From Artocarpus heterophyllus (lineage: Eukaryota > Streptophyta > Magnoliopsida > Rosales > Moraceae): 64,000 nt of DNA. The first letter of the stretch is position 1; every line of letters begins with the position of its first letter. Below are positions 11,697 through 24,879 of this stretch, piece by piece. A program made the translations under genes and the position numbers. The notes beneath the pieces were generated by a model. The model was not told where the DNA came from. It worked only from the letters and a program-made list of their open reading frames with translations, and did not search any database. Location: NCBI GenBank assembly GCA_025403435.1, contig CM046345.1, positions 6,272,774 to 6,336,773 on the forward strand, given 5' to 3'.

Positions 11697-11851
11697 GGTC
11701 GTTTGATATTGTTTTTAAAATAGGTGAAAATATTTTTGTTTTGAAAAATAAGAATTTTTTGAAAATTATACTGAGAGTGTTTTTAAAATTTTTGCCTCGA
11801 AAAATATGCAAAAATATTTCTAAAAATTTTGAGAACAAAAACAAACGGATC
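11697..11851. mobile_element. MITE family C copy
   Basis: Starts GGTCGTTTGATATTG and ends CAAACGGATC, preceded by TTA. The interior matches the 8331-8484 copy closely by eye (AAAATAGGTGAAAATATTTT and GAGAGTGTTTTTAAAATTTT). Non-coding. Confidence 0.7.
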
Positions 11852-12286
11852 TCTGACTAAAAATAAAAAAATAAAAATAAAGTAGTTTAAATTAATAGTT
11901 GTTATAAAAGTGCAATAAATCACACCCCATTTTGAACTACTACTCTGTTTTTAAGTCTCCTTGTGTACTTAACTGCATTCATTTGCAATGACTTACATGA
12001 GCATGCTGCCTTCTAAATCATGTACATCATTTGTAATGCTTGAAAGTTGAAACCCACATCCAAATTTTCTTGAATTTACTGAAAAAAAAGGATTTTAAAT
12101 ACATTTCAGTAAAGAAAAAAAAAACAAGTGGAGTACAATATTGGGGTCCCATTAAATCCAGTGAAGTGGGGAAATATTATTTTATTAAAAAATTCAAAAC
12201 AAACTACATATATATAAAACAATATGCATAGAACAAGAGAGGAAACAGTGACCAATATATGCTTTATATTTTGCTTGTTGAAGCAA

Positions 12287-12330
<44 letters not shown>

Positions 12331-13745
12331 ATACATATATATATTTAGTGTCTTTGTCTTTGGCAGCTTGGAATGAGACAAAGCATTTAGAGAAGTGCAC
12401 TGAGCGTTACCTCAAATCGCATCATCTTAAAAGCATCCTACTTCTCTTTACAAACTCCATTTATTTTCGTGTACGTACTTGTATATGAACGCCACGCATG
12501 TTGTGGAAAATTTAATAAGAGAACATAAAAATGTATACATATATATATATATGTATATATATATGTAACAAAACAAACTGTGTACGTATGTGTGACAAAC
12601 ATTAACAAGAAAAATAGAAACATAAAAAAATGGATGTATTTTTCAACACCTAGATGTTTGAAAATCAACCATTTTCTGTCGGTGTTACTTTAATTATGCT
12701 GTTTTTAGATGCCATTTCCTGTACTTGTATTTTTTTTTTTGTTACATAATAGTGTTAATTTAGGCTTATATGCATGCTAACACATAAATTAGTGTAATAC
12801 TTATATATATATATCTAAAATATAAATTTTCAGATTTATATATAATATACGTATTCTAATTACTTGGATATCATAATTTCTATGTATATATGGTATATTA
12901 TACGAATCTTTGCTATAGATTCCCTCAACGATTTACTTTGGCATATTAGCGTATTAGTATTTGTAAAAGTCATTAGACAAACGTAATAACCTTTTTCTAC
13001 CTAAGAAAAAAAAAAGAAAACAAAAAAAATAAAGACACTTTTTCTTAGGAAGGACAAACCTTATTTACTTAAACAAGGAAAAGTGTTGGAATATTAAAAT
13101 AGATTGAGAGCGACTTTGGCATGTGCGGATCACAAATGTCCTCCAAAATCGGAGATTTTGTATGATTGTCTCTTATTTTTACTTTAATATTAATCAAATT
13201 AAATGTTCCACTAATTATTCTGTTATAGCTTACCTTGATTTTCAATGTACCTTTTGTTAAGAAAACAATGCACAAAAAATAAAATGAACTATACCGACTT
13301 AACGGTAATTAAATACTCTTTTTTTCAGACTAGAAATAGTTTTCTTATTAAGCGTCTAAGAAATTAAAATTTAAAACAAATACTAGTAAATAAATTATAT
13401 TACCATTATTACTGTATAAAAAAGAAAATGGAAAGACCCCTGGACGTCCCTTCCAATGAATAATTAAGCCCCCTGATTCGGTAGGTGAGTTTCGTTTTCA
13501 TTTATTATATATATATATATATATGTAAAATATATTAAGCCCCCTGATTTTGGTTTTCTTGCCGTTTATTATATATAAAAAATATTATGTATATACGCTT
13601 GCATATATAAAATATAACCTTTATTCAAGGCTTGCTTAACGGCCAAAACTACCCAAATGGAATCCCGTAAATCAAGAAATCACGAAGCACAAGTGGGACC
13701 CACATGTTTAGTTTAATCGCGCCAATTAACCCGGCTTTTGATCTC
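11852..13745. other. intergenic upstream of the pectate lyase; TA/TG microsatellites
   Basis: No gene seen. Microsatellites: (TA)n 12287-12310 continuing into (GT)n 12311-12328, a TA-rich run near 12540-12565, and a (TA)n run near 13503-13523. The last ~1 kb is presumably the distal promoter of the pectate lyase gene, but no element could be assigned with confidence. Confidence 0.5.
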
Positions 13746-13747
13746 TT

Positions 13748-13753
13748 TATATA
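13748..13753 (+). promoter_or_regulatory. TATA box of the pectate lyase gene
   Basis: TATATA lies about 130 bp upstream of the start codon and is followed by a pyrimidine-rich stretch (CTTCTCCCTCC, then CTCTCCTTTTTCTCC), a common composition around plant transcription starts and leaders. A start near 13780 would give a leader of about 100 nt. Inferred from position and composition only. Confidence 0.6.
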
Positions 13754-13881
13754 CCCTTCTCCCTCCATTCATAGTCCCTCATTCCCATCTTAATTTTCTC
13801 TCCTTTTTCTCCTCTTTCTTCCACTCTTGTTGGCAAGTGGAGAAAAAGGACCACCAAAGAAGAAAACCCAAAACCAAAAAT

Positions 13882-16125
13882 ATGGCATCAAACCTAATTG
13901 CCTCACTACTCACTCTCATTGTCTTTTCCCTCCTCTCTCTTCAATCCCGATCCCGAACCCTCCACTCCTCACCGGTCCAAGACCCTGAGCGAGTAGTGGA
14001 AGAAGTTCACAGGTAAAAAAAACAAAGAAATACAAAACCACACACTATCTTATAGCGGTTGTCTAATAATGATTATAAGTTATAATGAAGTACATTTGTC
14101 TTTTGTTTTATTTACAGGAGCATCAATGCCTCGGTGTCTCGGAGGAACCTGGGTTATCTTTCTTGCGGAACGGGTAACCCGATCGATGACTGCTGGCGAT
14201 GTGACCCCGACTGGGAGAAGAACCGCCAGCGGTTGGCGGACTGCGCGATCGGGTTCGGGAAGAATGCCATTGGCGGAAGGGACGGTAAAATCTACGTGGT
14301 GTCCGACTCGAGCGACGACGACGTTGTGAACCCGAAGCCGGGGACTCTTCGGCACGCCGTCATCCAGGACGAGCCGCTGTGGATCATCTTCGCCAGGGAC
14401 ATGGTGATCAAGCTTAAGGAGGAGCTGATCATGAACTCGTTCAAGACAATCGACGGCCGTGGGGCCAGCGTCCACATTGCCGGTGGGCCCTGCATTACGA
14501 TCCAGTTCGTTACCAACATAATCATCCACGGGCTTAACATTCACGATTGCAAGCCAGGGGGGAACGCTATGGTGCGGTCCTCCCCGCAACACTACGGGTG
14601 GAGGACGATATCGGACGGTGATGGCGTGTCGATCTTTGGTGGGAGCCACTGTTTGGGTGGACCACTGCTCGCTCTCGAACTGCCAGGACGGTCTGATCGA
14701 TGCGATTCATGGGTCCACAGCCATCACGCTGTCGAACAACTACATGACGCACCATGACAAAGTGATGCTGCTGGGCCACAGCGATTCCTACACCCAGGAC
14801 AAGAACATGCAGGTCACCATTGCTTTTAACCACTTTGGAGAAGGCCTCGTTCAAAGAATGCCAAGGTAAAAAAAATAATAATAATAAAAAAGTATACATA
14901 TATATATAGTAAAAAAAATAAAAGGTTCAAAATTAAAGTCGAATTTTTGTTTTTTTCCAAGAAAGAGAGGTTAAAAAGGGACGTATAGGAACAGGAAAAT
15001 GCTTTTTAGGTATTAAATAATGTTATTGGATGAATTCTCTCACTAGCTAGCATGTGCTATACTATACTGTTCTCACCAAAAAAAGGCTGACACCTGTTTC
15101 TTATACAGAGGACTTTTCAACTTTAAGTTGTATGGGTTAAAAATGTCGTTTACTTAAGTTATTACTACAAGTGTGCTTAAGAACTAGAAATATGACTGAA
15201 ACTAAAACACTATAAGGTTCTATATTGTAAAATATTTTTGTTTTATGTTACAGTAATGTGAGATTTTTTTTACTATTTATAGTATAAATACATTAGACTG
15301 AATTCATTTGCCGATGGATACATGTAATTAGAAATTGATAACCCAAGTATTTTTTTGGCGTGGAGACTTAATTTATAGGGTTATAATTGGATGTCATGTA
15401 ATTGGGTGCCAAAAGTGATTTTTGGTATAGAGAGAGGCGTGTGGGCCATAATATTGGTCCAAAGCCGTTTGAAATTATGCAATTTATATATTATGTGTTT
15501 GCTAATCTGCCTTTTCACGCTTGCAGATGTAGGCATGGTTACTTCCATGTGGTCAACAATGACTACACCCATTGGCAGATGTATGCCATTGGGGGAAGTG
15601 CAGACCCAACCATCAACAGCCAAGGCAACAGATTTAGTGCCCCAGATGACGGAGACAGCAAAGAGGTAAGAAATTTAAGAACCAAAACCTACCATTATTT
15701 ATTTAACATTCTCCAACCATTTCAACTACATATTAATTCTCTGCCAAATGTCTTGCACATCATAAACACATGATTTTTTTTTGGACACATCCATGATTTT
15801 AGGGTCGGATTTTGTCCTTCAATCTCAGCCATATAGGTGCAAAAATTTAACTAATAGAATCAACTTGTGAATGATGATGTATGTCTTTTTGAACAAAATT
15901 CAGGTGACCAAGCATGAGGATGCACCGGAAAGCGAGTGGAAGAGCTGGAATTGGAGGTCGGAAGGAGACCTTATGATAAATGGTGCATTTTTCACGGCCT
16001 CAGGAGCTGGGGCTTCCTCAAGCTATGCCAAGGCTTCAAGCTTGGGGGCTAGGCCATCTACTCTTGTGGGAACCATAACAACCAACGCTGGTGCACTCAG
16101 TTGCCGTAGGGGCTCCCGTTGCTGA
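13882..16125 (+). CDS. Pectate lyase (PL1 family), four exons, single-base frameshift in exon 2
   Basis: Exons: 13882-14012, 14118-14865, 15527-15665 and 15904-16125; every intron is GT-AG and phases fit. Without one surplus base the product is 412 residues, normal for plant pectate lyases. The enzyme cleaves de-esterified homogalacturonan by Ca2+-dependent beta-elimination in the cell wall. Seen: an N-terminal hydrophobic signal peptide (about residues 1-24), a cysteine-bearing segment ([17 protein letters not shown]), FKTIDGRG, then the conserved [16 protein letters not shown] and the catalytic-arginine region [20 protein letters not shown], and a C-terminal Cys/Arg-rich tail ending before TGA at 16123. 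Odd: between SH (codon at 14647-14649) and the conserved VWVDHC, one extra T (about 14650) shifts the frame; unrepaired translation stops at 14755-14757 after about 256 residues, losing the active site. Either a recent pseudogene or null allele, or an assembly error. The start ATG fits the signal peptide. Confidence 0.93.
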
Positions 16126-18511
16126 TTGTGAACTCCCATTGAAGATTTGAAAAAAACCCATTTTTATATGGTAGAAGATGGAGGGAAATTTAAAAAGAAA
16201 AAAAAAAAGGAATCAAGAAGAATCAATCTCTAGGGTTTACTTTTCTCGACTTTTACTTCCCTCTCTTTCTTTTTTTTTTTTTACTTTCACCCAATACTAC
16301 CTTGTCTCTTTTTTGTTTTATGTTTGTCAAAAACCCAATGTTATGATTACAACCTCGCACCTGTTTAGCACTCTTAGAATCATTTAGGGATTCTAGTTGA
16401 GAATCTTGATGGGCTAAGAGAAAGCAAGTGTGCTGAAGTGTTGGTATACTAAATTATGTTGATCTGTTTTAATTTAAATCCTCCTTTAATTCTCCATATT
16501 TCACTGTCTCTCTGACTCTTTAAAGAGTAATCAATATTGGAAGAAACAAAAAATGGGCCCAAAAGTGGACAAAAGCAAAAAGAAATTTCATCTAAAGGCA
16601 CATGCACTATATATATATATAAATATATATTAGCACTACCCACCAATTTAAATTAAATTAAAGTGACTAGCTAGGAAAGTTCAACTACCAGAATAACTGT
16701 TTATTTGTTACCCACATAATTGTCCACATTCTAAGTAGAACATGCAACATTTTTAGACCTTAAAAAGAAGAAAAAGAATCCAAAAAGAAATATACAGTCA
16801 ATGAGACAAACAGTCGACTGTAACCTTACATTTTTGACCAAATATGATCAAGTATATTTTGCACTCCCACCAAGGCATGGAGACTAGAAAGATTTCATCA
16901 ACAAAAGTCGGAAACTACCAACTGAAGAAACTGCAGAAAAAAAAAAAAAAAAAAAAAGAAAGAAGAAAGTAGTGGAAGCTGTCTGTAACCCTAAAACATG
17001 GTAGGGACAGACTTTGAATATCATTCTAGTGTAATAGATTAGCTGCACATGCAGGCACTAAATCCAACTGCTTTTAATGGCTCCATTTCACATATTTCCT
17101 TTTGACAAAGGTTTCCCATATTCCACAATTTCAGCGTTCATACTAGAAGAGGATCATGTGGCAAGGTTGATTAAAAAAAAATGTATGGACACATGTTACT
17201 TTCTGAATAATGTGTATTGTCTTGTTGTGTCTAAACTTTTGCTTGTTAAATTACTCATAGAACCTTTTTTTTTTTTTTTTTACAGTTTTAATCCCCGACG
17301 TTGAAATTGACAGACGACTTTTGAAATTTCTTTGAAATAATCACATAGTGACTAAAATTTTTGCGTAACGTGTTACGTTAAATGCAAGGTGCTATAGTTT
17401 TTTAAACAATAAAGAAAAGAATAATTTGCATTCAATAAAGCTTTTCTCTAAAAAATTCAGTTTCTATGTGGCCATGATTTAATTATCTCAGTGAATTTCC
17501 AAAATTTTTGTCAATTGTAGAGTCAAGACCAATACCGTATTAATAATTCCTTTGTTTCGCTTGGCCAAATCAGACTTGACATTAATAGACCAGAAATTAA
17601 AACCGACTATTTAAATGGGGCCAAAACGACCGTGACATGTCATAGACAAGAACTATCCTTATTATGCTCCAACAGTTTACTATTGTGGTATGAAGATTCC
17701 ACATGGGTATGCACATATATACATATACACATACACATAGACATATACATATATATATATATATATAAGTTGTATAGAATATGGAGGTTTGAGAAGATCA
17801 GAATGACTATCCAAACGTAAGTACCAACAAAACAAAGAACAAAAAGCTTGAACATACATTGTCCCTTTAATACATGGCAGCACTACCACACAAAAATGAA
17901 ACTACCCTTGACGTCTATTCCTTTGTCAGTAACGTCCACAGCATTTATTTTAGCTACCAAGGGACTATAGGAAACTACAAATGAACCAAATGTTCAATCA
18001 TTTTGGTAAAATAAGCCCGTCCTTATTTTGCATAATTAGGCAAGATTGTGGCCACACAGATACAATGCACTAAATTGCCTTTAATTTTGCCAAAAAATAG
18101 CATGCCAAGCCTGCGGGTTTGAGTTAAAAACTAGGAGATTGTTCATTATTGCATTAGAAAATTTCTCTTCTCTCTAAGCTACATGTTTTATTTTGAAGGC
18201 AAGTTGTTAAATAAAGGTTTTATAAATCTGTTTTGTTTGTCTACATTTTTAAGGTAACTTGCATGTTAGACGATAAATAAAGACACTTTGATTGATGACG
18301 TTTTGATTTTTCTAGCAAAGTACTATTTATATATGTGGCAGAGCTATAAAAGGTTCTGAAAATCCTATTAATTAAGAGTTAACTTTAAATTTTAACCCCT
18401 GAAGAATAGGAATTGTCTCATTGTGTCCCCAGATCTCAAAATTGAACAAACTCTCCTATAGTTTATCATAAAATGCAACTTTGATGGTTCCATCATTAAA
18501 GAGTCCAATAT
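16126..18511. other. 3' flank of pectate lyase and intergenic DNA
   Basis: No further gene seen. It presumably holds the 3' UTR and polyadenylation region of the pectate lyase directly after 16125. A21 run at 16937-16957; (TA)n near 17749-17767. Short open frames carry no motif. Confidence 0.5.
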
Positions 18512-18965
18512 TGTTGTTTTGTGACCCAAAATTTTTGGCAGTGAGGCAGGGCTTTGTAGCGCCGCGGCGCTCCAATGCGGCCAGATAGTGTATTTTGCGT
18601 TTTTACGCGTTTTTGGGTTATTTTGGGCTAGGGTTTGAGCCCCTATACATATAAATACATCATATTCTCCATAGTTCATAATTGTGAGTCACAAAAGAGA
18701 GTCACATTAGAGAGTCACAAAATTTCATAGAGATCGTAGTATTGAGAGTGATACAGAGAACTCAGTCTTGTGAGTTTGTGAGTGATTGAGTGAGTGAATT
18801 TCTGTATTTGAGCGCTCTAAACACCGTTGTAATTTCCGTTTTGTGATTAGTGGATTGCTTCTCCTCTGCCCGTGGTTTTTTCACCCTTCATTAGGGTTTT
18901 TCCACGTAAATCTTGTGTGCAATTTTATCTCTATTTTTTGTTGCTTATTGCTTTGATTTCTAACA
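18512..18965 (+). mobile_element. solo LTR, Ty1/copia-like
   Basis: 454 bp starting TGTTG and ending TAACA, so the termini are the 4 bp inverted repeat TGTT/AACA. Inside: a TATA-like CATATAAATAC near 18650, then an A/G-rich region with repeated GAGTCAC motifs, and near the 3' end AGGGTTTTTCCACGTAAAT followed by CTTGTGTGC, a layout familiar from copia LTRs in dicots. A perfect 14 bp palindrome AGCGCCGCGGCGCT sits at 18558-18571. It is flanked by an exact 11 bp direct repeat GAGTCCAATAT (18501-18511 and 18966-18976), longer than the 5 bp expected of an LTR insertion. No internal region is present. Confidence 0.7.
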
Positions 18966-18976
18966 GAGTCCAATAT

Positions 18977-20918
18977 GGATATAGTTTTAATCATATGAGT
19001 TAAGTGATTAGCTAGTAAAGGGCAATTTCTGAACAGTTTTAACCGTTGTGGGTCACTTGACGAGCAAATATGATTAAATACCACAAAAAAATCGATGCTA
19101 TGAAAATACCAAAGCTAATTGTTTATAATAGTTTTAGTGAAAATTTTGAGTCATTTTGAGTTGTTAGGGACAAAATAAGATAATCCTTATTATTTGGATG
19201 TGAAATTACGATTAGCCCTTAAACAAATTATGGACCTACAACAAAGGCCTCCTTGTGGTAGATATAAATCGTCTGTCCCCAGCATACAGTGGATAAGGGT
19301 TCATGTAGGATCACTACAAATTGATCACACAAACAAGGCATGTGATTATACCACTAATAAGATATAGCTTACCCAATAGAAACCGATTAACAAAAACAAT
19401 AGAAATATTTGCATACGAGATGTCTCATTGGCGGCTAAACTTAACTTCATGCTTTTGATATTGATAAGGAAATTGAGATGATGCTACGCCGAATCCATCA
19501 TTTTCCATTAAATTTTTTTCTTTTTTGGGGCCAATGAAATTGTTTTCTTCTGGATAAAACCCACCTCTCAGAAAATAGTTAGAAGGTCGTTAAGCTAAAA
19601 AACCTTTGTTGCAAATGACCTCCATGGACCCAACCATGTGGCAGACAGCATAGAGAAGTGAAAAAGAAAAAGACCCTAATTGGATTAAGACTTGTCTGAG
19701 CAATAGAGGAAGTAACTCGTTTTGAAATTTATACTGTGACACCCACATGATTAAAAACAATTCTGACCAATTGAGACCAAGTTATTTGAACCAAAAATGA
19801 CAATTGCGGTGGCTTCGTTGAAGGGCATTTGGGTTTTGTTAAACGGTTAGGGAGTTGTCACCATCAAAATCAATAACGAGTAGAGCATCGAAAAATCTAA
19901 GAGGGTATGTTTGCAAATATTATTACGTGTTGCTGACCATGCATTCTAGTGAGTGCATGGATTGCCTTGGATTCATGGAATTTTGGAGGCTAGAGCGATG
20001 TTTGAGGCGAGATTGGAGTAGTGGGCTAAGCTCTAGGTCCAATGGGGGATTATGAGTTTGTTGATTTTCATTCAAAAGTAGTTTTCAAGGACCAATAAAT
20101 AGAGGAAATAAGTACATCTTTTCTAAATTTTTATTTTTTTTTAAAGAATCAAAGAAAATTGACTTAGAAGAACTTAGAAGGTGTGACCTTTATATTGGAA
20201 AAAAGAAAGGGGTGATTAGATTAGCATGTAATTTGCCTTGTTAAAGATTGGACGCATGAGTATTGTTTCTTCCACATTATGGGGGAAAATGCAATAACTA
20301 GATACTGTTTGGCAGGCTTTTTGGAAGAAAAAAAAAATTGTTTTGTATTACCGAGTTAGTTGAAACCAAAGACAAAACTGACACAGTGTTAGGTGGGAGT
20401 TGAGAAAAGAAGAGCACATTTTTTTTGTGTTTGTTTTATTAAAGGAAACCGGTTTTACAGTTAGTATTTAATGCACCTTTTATATTTTTTTCTAAAAAAA
20501 GTTTTGAGAGCCAATAAATTACAATAATAATGTAACCCACTTTGTCAAATTGTTTTTTTTTTTGAAAGTTGCAGTTAATGTCATTTCTTCAAAAAATAAC
20601 TGTAGTAAATAGAAGCTTTAAAAATATTTATAATAAATAATAGTTTATGGAATAGATAGTTTATTTATCTTTTTGTTTATTGTATAAATTTATATTTATA
20701 TATTAAATAGATTTAAGGTGTAAAAAATTCATTTACTCTTTGTTTATAGTGTGAATAATTTTTATTTACATAGCAAATAAATTATATACATTGTAAATCA
20801 TAAATATCTTCCAAACATGATGTTTACTTTAAAAAGTTTCAAAAACATACTATTTCTCTCATTCTCCTTTTTTTTTTTTTTATGACATGAGGTGTTGTTG
20901 TAGAAGTAATAGATAATA
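18977..20918. other. intergenic, no gene seen
   Basis: AT-rich. The only longer frame (66 codons from 19855) has no recognisable motif and no splice context. Nothing further supported. Confidence 0.5.
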
Positions 20919-21021
20919 GGCTCGTTTGTTTCATAAGTTAGAATCGCAATTTAAACTATTATGTTATAGTATTTTTTCTTATAAAAATTTAAAATTTTGC
21001 TTAAACTTTTTGATCAAACCT
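20919..21021. mobile_element. decayed family A MITE
   Basis: The left end GGCTCGTTTGTTTCATAAG matches family A; the interior TATAGTATTTTTTCTTAT also matches. The right end, read inverted (GGTTTGATCAAAAAGTTT), is worn. An (AAT)n run follows near 21100. Confidence 0.5.
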
Positions 21022-21255
21022 GTAAATTAAATGGGTTACATATTTTTGCATATTAACAGTGTCAGCAAAGTAAAGTTGAGAGTTTAAATATTTGAATAAT
21101 AACAATAATAATAATAATAATCTATTGTTGCTGTTGTTGTTGGCGGCGGCGTAAGCTTGTGGAAAAATATACGTGGACTCTTTCATCAGTGTCAAAAATT
21201 CCTAATAACCTTCTCTGTCTTGCCTGAGTGAGAGAAAAGCATTCCAATTTTATAA

Positions 21256-22128
21256 GCCGCCTTTGATAGTGTTTTTATTTTGTTATTTTTTTTAAAAAAT
21301 ATATAAAATTAAAAATATTTAAAAAAATATGCTAAAATTATTTTTGAAATTATATTTAGTCGTATATGTAGTATGTTTTAACACAAATACGTTTTAATAC
21401 AAGATTATTAATATAAAAAATAAAACCCAAATTTAATTTTAAAAAACTATTTATTAATATGTTAATACTTTATTTATTAAATGGAAAAAACAAGGAAGAC
21501 TTCCTCTTCCTCTGCTCCGGTGAAGGCAACTCACCGACAACGGCCAATACACAGATCAACGATGATGGAGCCAGCGCTATGCCTAGGATCGACAGCGCAG
21601 AGGCAATCTTCCTCTTGCGAGATTGCCACGGCCTAGGATTATACCGTCGCAGGCTTCGACGGAGATCCAAGATTGCTTCTCTTCTGACTGGTACGGGGCA
21701 TCAACGAAGATTTGGTGGGGTCGAAGATCACCGGCGTTGGGGTCGGAAGATCACTGGCGGGGGGTGCTGGGGTTTGGGAGGCCGCTGGAAGGGAGTGCTG
21801 GGTTCATCAACAAGGGATGGGGTCCTTGGATCTCTAGGCCATGGGTCGTCGCTCTCCAGCTGGGTGACGTTGTGATCATCGGCAGATCAAGGTGGCGATG
21901 TGGTCAGTTTTGAGAGGAGATGAGGCGAAGGCGGATCCTGTTTTGTCGATTACAAAGAAGGAGGAAAAAAAAATTGAAAACAACTTTTTTTGTTTTCGAA
22001 GTCTAAAAAAATTTTGGGTGTTTTCAAAACAATTTTCATTTTTAACCAAACATGTTTTCAAATTCATTTTCATTTTTTACATTTTTGAAAATGGGAAAAA
22101 ACATCTAAAAACGCTACCAAAAGCCCCC
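21256..22128. mobile_element. Non-autonomous DNA element with GC-rich core (possible captured sequence)
   Basis: The left end GCCGCCTTTGATAGTGTTTT and the inverted right end GGGGGCTTTTGGTAGCGTTT are imperfect inverted repeats that continue into AT-rich arms. Between them, about 21490-21930 is GC-rich and unlike anything around it, with open frames on both strands (138 codons + from 21459; 96 codons + from 21623). No protein family was recognised. The arrangement resembles a transposon that has picked up a gene fragment, but an old GC-rich element interior is equally possible. The target duplication was not resolved. Confidence 0.5.
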
Positions 22129-24550
22129 ATAGTAATAGCAAAGTTAAACTAATGACATAAAATTATGGTAAAAATTCTTTAGCTATAGCCTATAGTCGTA
22201 ATAAAATGATTCCTCAAAGCATCCTCACAAAAAGAATTGGACAATTATTCACCATAATGAATTTGTTTGCCATGAGAGTTGGGAATTTTTTCACGAGGTA
22301 TTAAACAACTACTAAAATAACAATGCAATTTTTAGCTCTTTATCTCTTTCTCCTTAGATTTGGTCCATTAGTGTTTTTTTTTTTTTGAACGAACCAATAA
22401 TTAAATTCGATGTACTTTTAAAGTTATTAATCTAAAAATTTATAAACTTAGTGTAGTTAACTTATAATTTATTTGGAGTTTTAAGTTGAAATAGTGAACG
22501 AAAAATTGTACACATAGTTCAAATATGGCATAACTTTTAAAAGTGTAGTTTAACACGTAATTCTCTCTAATTTTTAGTAGAAAAATATATACTTTAAACA
22601 TCACAATGGACTACTTTTAGTATCCCGTCGGGTTATGGTCCATAGCACAATATATTTATTTATGTTTTGTAATTTCATAATCTAATATCCAATTTTTCAT
22701 TTTTTACTTAGACTCTTGGATACAAGTATTTTCGGTGTTCTGAATTTGTTGGCGTGATGTTCTCTTTAAGAATTTTGTATTTCATTAAAAAAGTAATTCC
22801 AACGTTTATGTTATTGAAATTAGTGTGGAGTCCCCATAGGGATGATCCAACTTTTTTAATATACATACTTTCTACAAGAACCTTAACCGAGCTTCTAACT
22901 ATCATTTTAACGACAGTGACGAAACTAACTTTCAATAACATTATTATTGATATGTACGAGACATTTTCTATATAATTGTGTTCATCTACATTTGAATTAG
23001 TCAAAAGAGTACTTCAAGGTTTGGGCTCAAGGGCATGTTTACCAAACCGTCAAATGACAGAAAAGGAAAAATGATTGAATTGAAAAAAAAAAAAAGTAAT
23101 GTAATAGAAGTGGATATTATTCACTCAATTTCTAGTGTTTACTTAGTTAATAATAAAGATTTTATTTAATATAATTACTAAAATATAATTTTTACATAAT
23201 ATTTGAATTTAAACATCTAAGTAAATATAACATTTATTTCTTTCGATAGGGAATCAATATTAAATAAGTATAAGAGAGGATATTTTTTTTTCTCACCACT
23301 CATATTATGTAGGATCTATTAAACTTTGTTACTGATTTTATAAATAAACATATTATTTAAAATAAAAATGAATCATCTTTTACTTTTCCTCCCCTTTTGA
23401 TGCAAAACTGCAAAGTAAATATGCCTTAAAATTAGAAGAGTATTCTCCTGTTTGTTGTTTTGTTTTTGTCCTTCAGTATAGAGGATATTAAAAATAGCAC
23501 TACGACATAAAAAAGTATTGTGTGGTTTCTCTTATGCCAAAGTATTTTTGTTTCTCGGGCTTTCTAGCCTGCATATTTTTCTTTGAGTGTGTATCTATTG
23601 TACTAATGATATAATTCGCCGTGTATTATAGAGTAATTTTAATTAAAAAAAATAATACTAAATAATATAGTTTCATTTCTTATTGTAAGCAAATAGCACA
23701 ATTTTAAAAATATTGAAGTAAATAGCATTTTTAAAATCCTCGTCCTTTTTCTCTTTTTTCTTTTCGTTTTTGTCTTTTGTTATTTTGTTACTGTTTTATG
23801 TTTCTTTTTACGTGATTTTATATAAAAATAAATTTTCTTTTAATTTAAATGAATTATTTACTAAACACTAATACATTTTGATCTATTTATTTATATTCTT
23901 AATCAATGATGGCCTAATTCATTCCTTTTAGTTGTTTGCTGTTGGAATGGAATTTTCCTTCTGAATAAGAGAGAGAGAAGAGTGTTGTCCGAGCCTTTCT
24001 TCTGGGCAAGCCCAACAATGCGTGACAGAAGGCTAAATCAGCCTGTATACCACATATTTGGATAACTTCAGATCATCTTATTATTGCATGACATGTCTTT
24101 TGAAACATTCATTATTTTAGATGAAACTTGTGAGTCCATATTTTGGACAATTTGCAAGAAACTTACTTTGACCATGACACAAGATTAATTTTTATCATCC
24201 TTGAATCTTCTTTTCTTTTTTTTTTTTAATAAATAAATAAGTAAATCCAGTCCACATCATCAGTAGACTAATTATCTAATTTTTTAAGAACGAGATGGCA
24301 ATGCATAAAATATACAAGTAAGAGATAACATTTAGGATGTCGAAACTAGAAGCCCAACCTGATCTGAATTGAATGGGTCATATTCTTGAACATCTGAAAC
24401 TAGACTTTAAGTACTCTAGATGACCGTTCATTAAATAAAAAAAAAAAAAGGTGCTTTAGATAATTTTTTGACTTAAAGTGGGTTATGTATACGAGTCATG
24501 TTAAGGGGGACAACACATGAATTGTTTCTAAAATTTTGCATTTACTCGTC
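22129..24550. other. AT-rich intergenic DNA, no gene seen
   Basis: Both strands hold only short frames without motifs (98 codons on - at 22708-23004 is the longest and has no recognisable feature). Homopolymer T and A runs are frequent. Confidence 0.5.
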
Positions 24551-24668
24551 GCCCTTTTGGTTTGTAGGGTTTGAATAGGAAATTTAACCAAGAATATGAA
24601 TTTGTATGAGAGAAAATACTGTAATAAAAATAGTTTATAATGTAATTAAAACTTATGAACCAAATGTC
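24551..24668. mobile_element. decayed family A MITE
   Basis: Ends GCCCTTTTGGTTTG and, inverted, GACATTTGGTTCAT; interior GAGAGAAAATACTGTAATAA as in the family A copy at 2195-2311. No clear target duplication. Confidence 0.5.
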
Positions 24669-24879
24669 ATTTTGGTCGATTGTCAAATATTTTGATTCCT
24701 TTAGGACCTTACAACAAGCTCAAGATTTTGCGTTCCCATTCTAGAGGAACTTTTAGAAGGGGTCCTCAATTAAGTTCCAGCCCTGAATTTTTTTTTCCCG
24801 AATAAACAAACCTACTCTAGTTTATATTATAAATAGCAATCTAAAAGCAATTGCAAGGTTGATAACCACAAGAGCGAAT

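Noticed and set aside
14080..14649. 189-codon open frame on - opposite pectate lyase exon 2
   Set aside because: It is the antisense shadow of a GC-rich coding exon whose sense strand has clear pectate lyase motifs.
14651..14757. A hidden intron explaining the exon 2 frame change in the pectate lyase
   Set aside because: The conserved residues on both sides are contiguous apart from one base, too little for an intron, and no acceptor is present.
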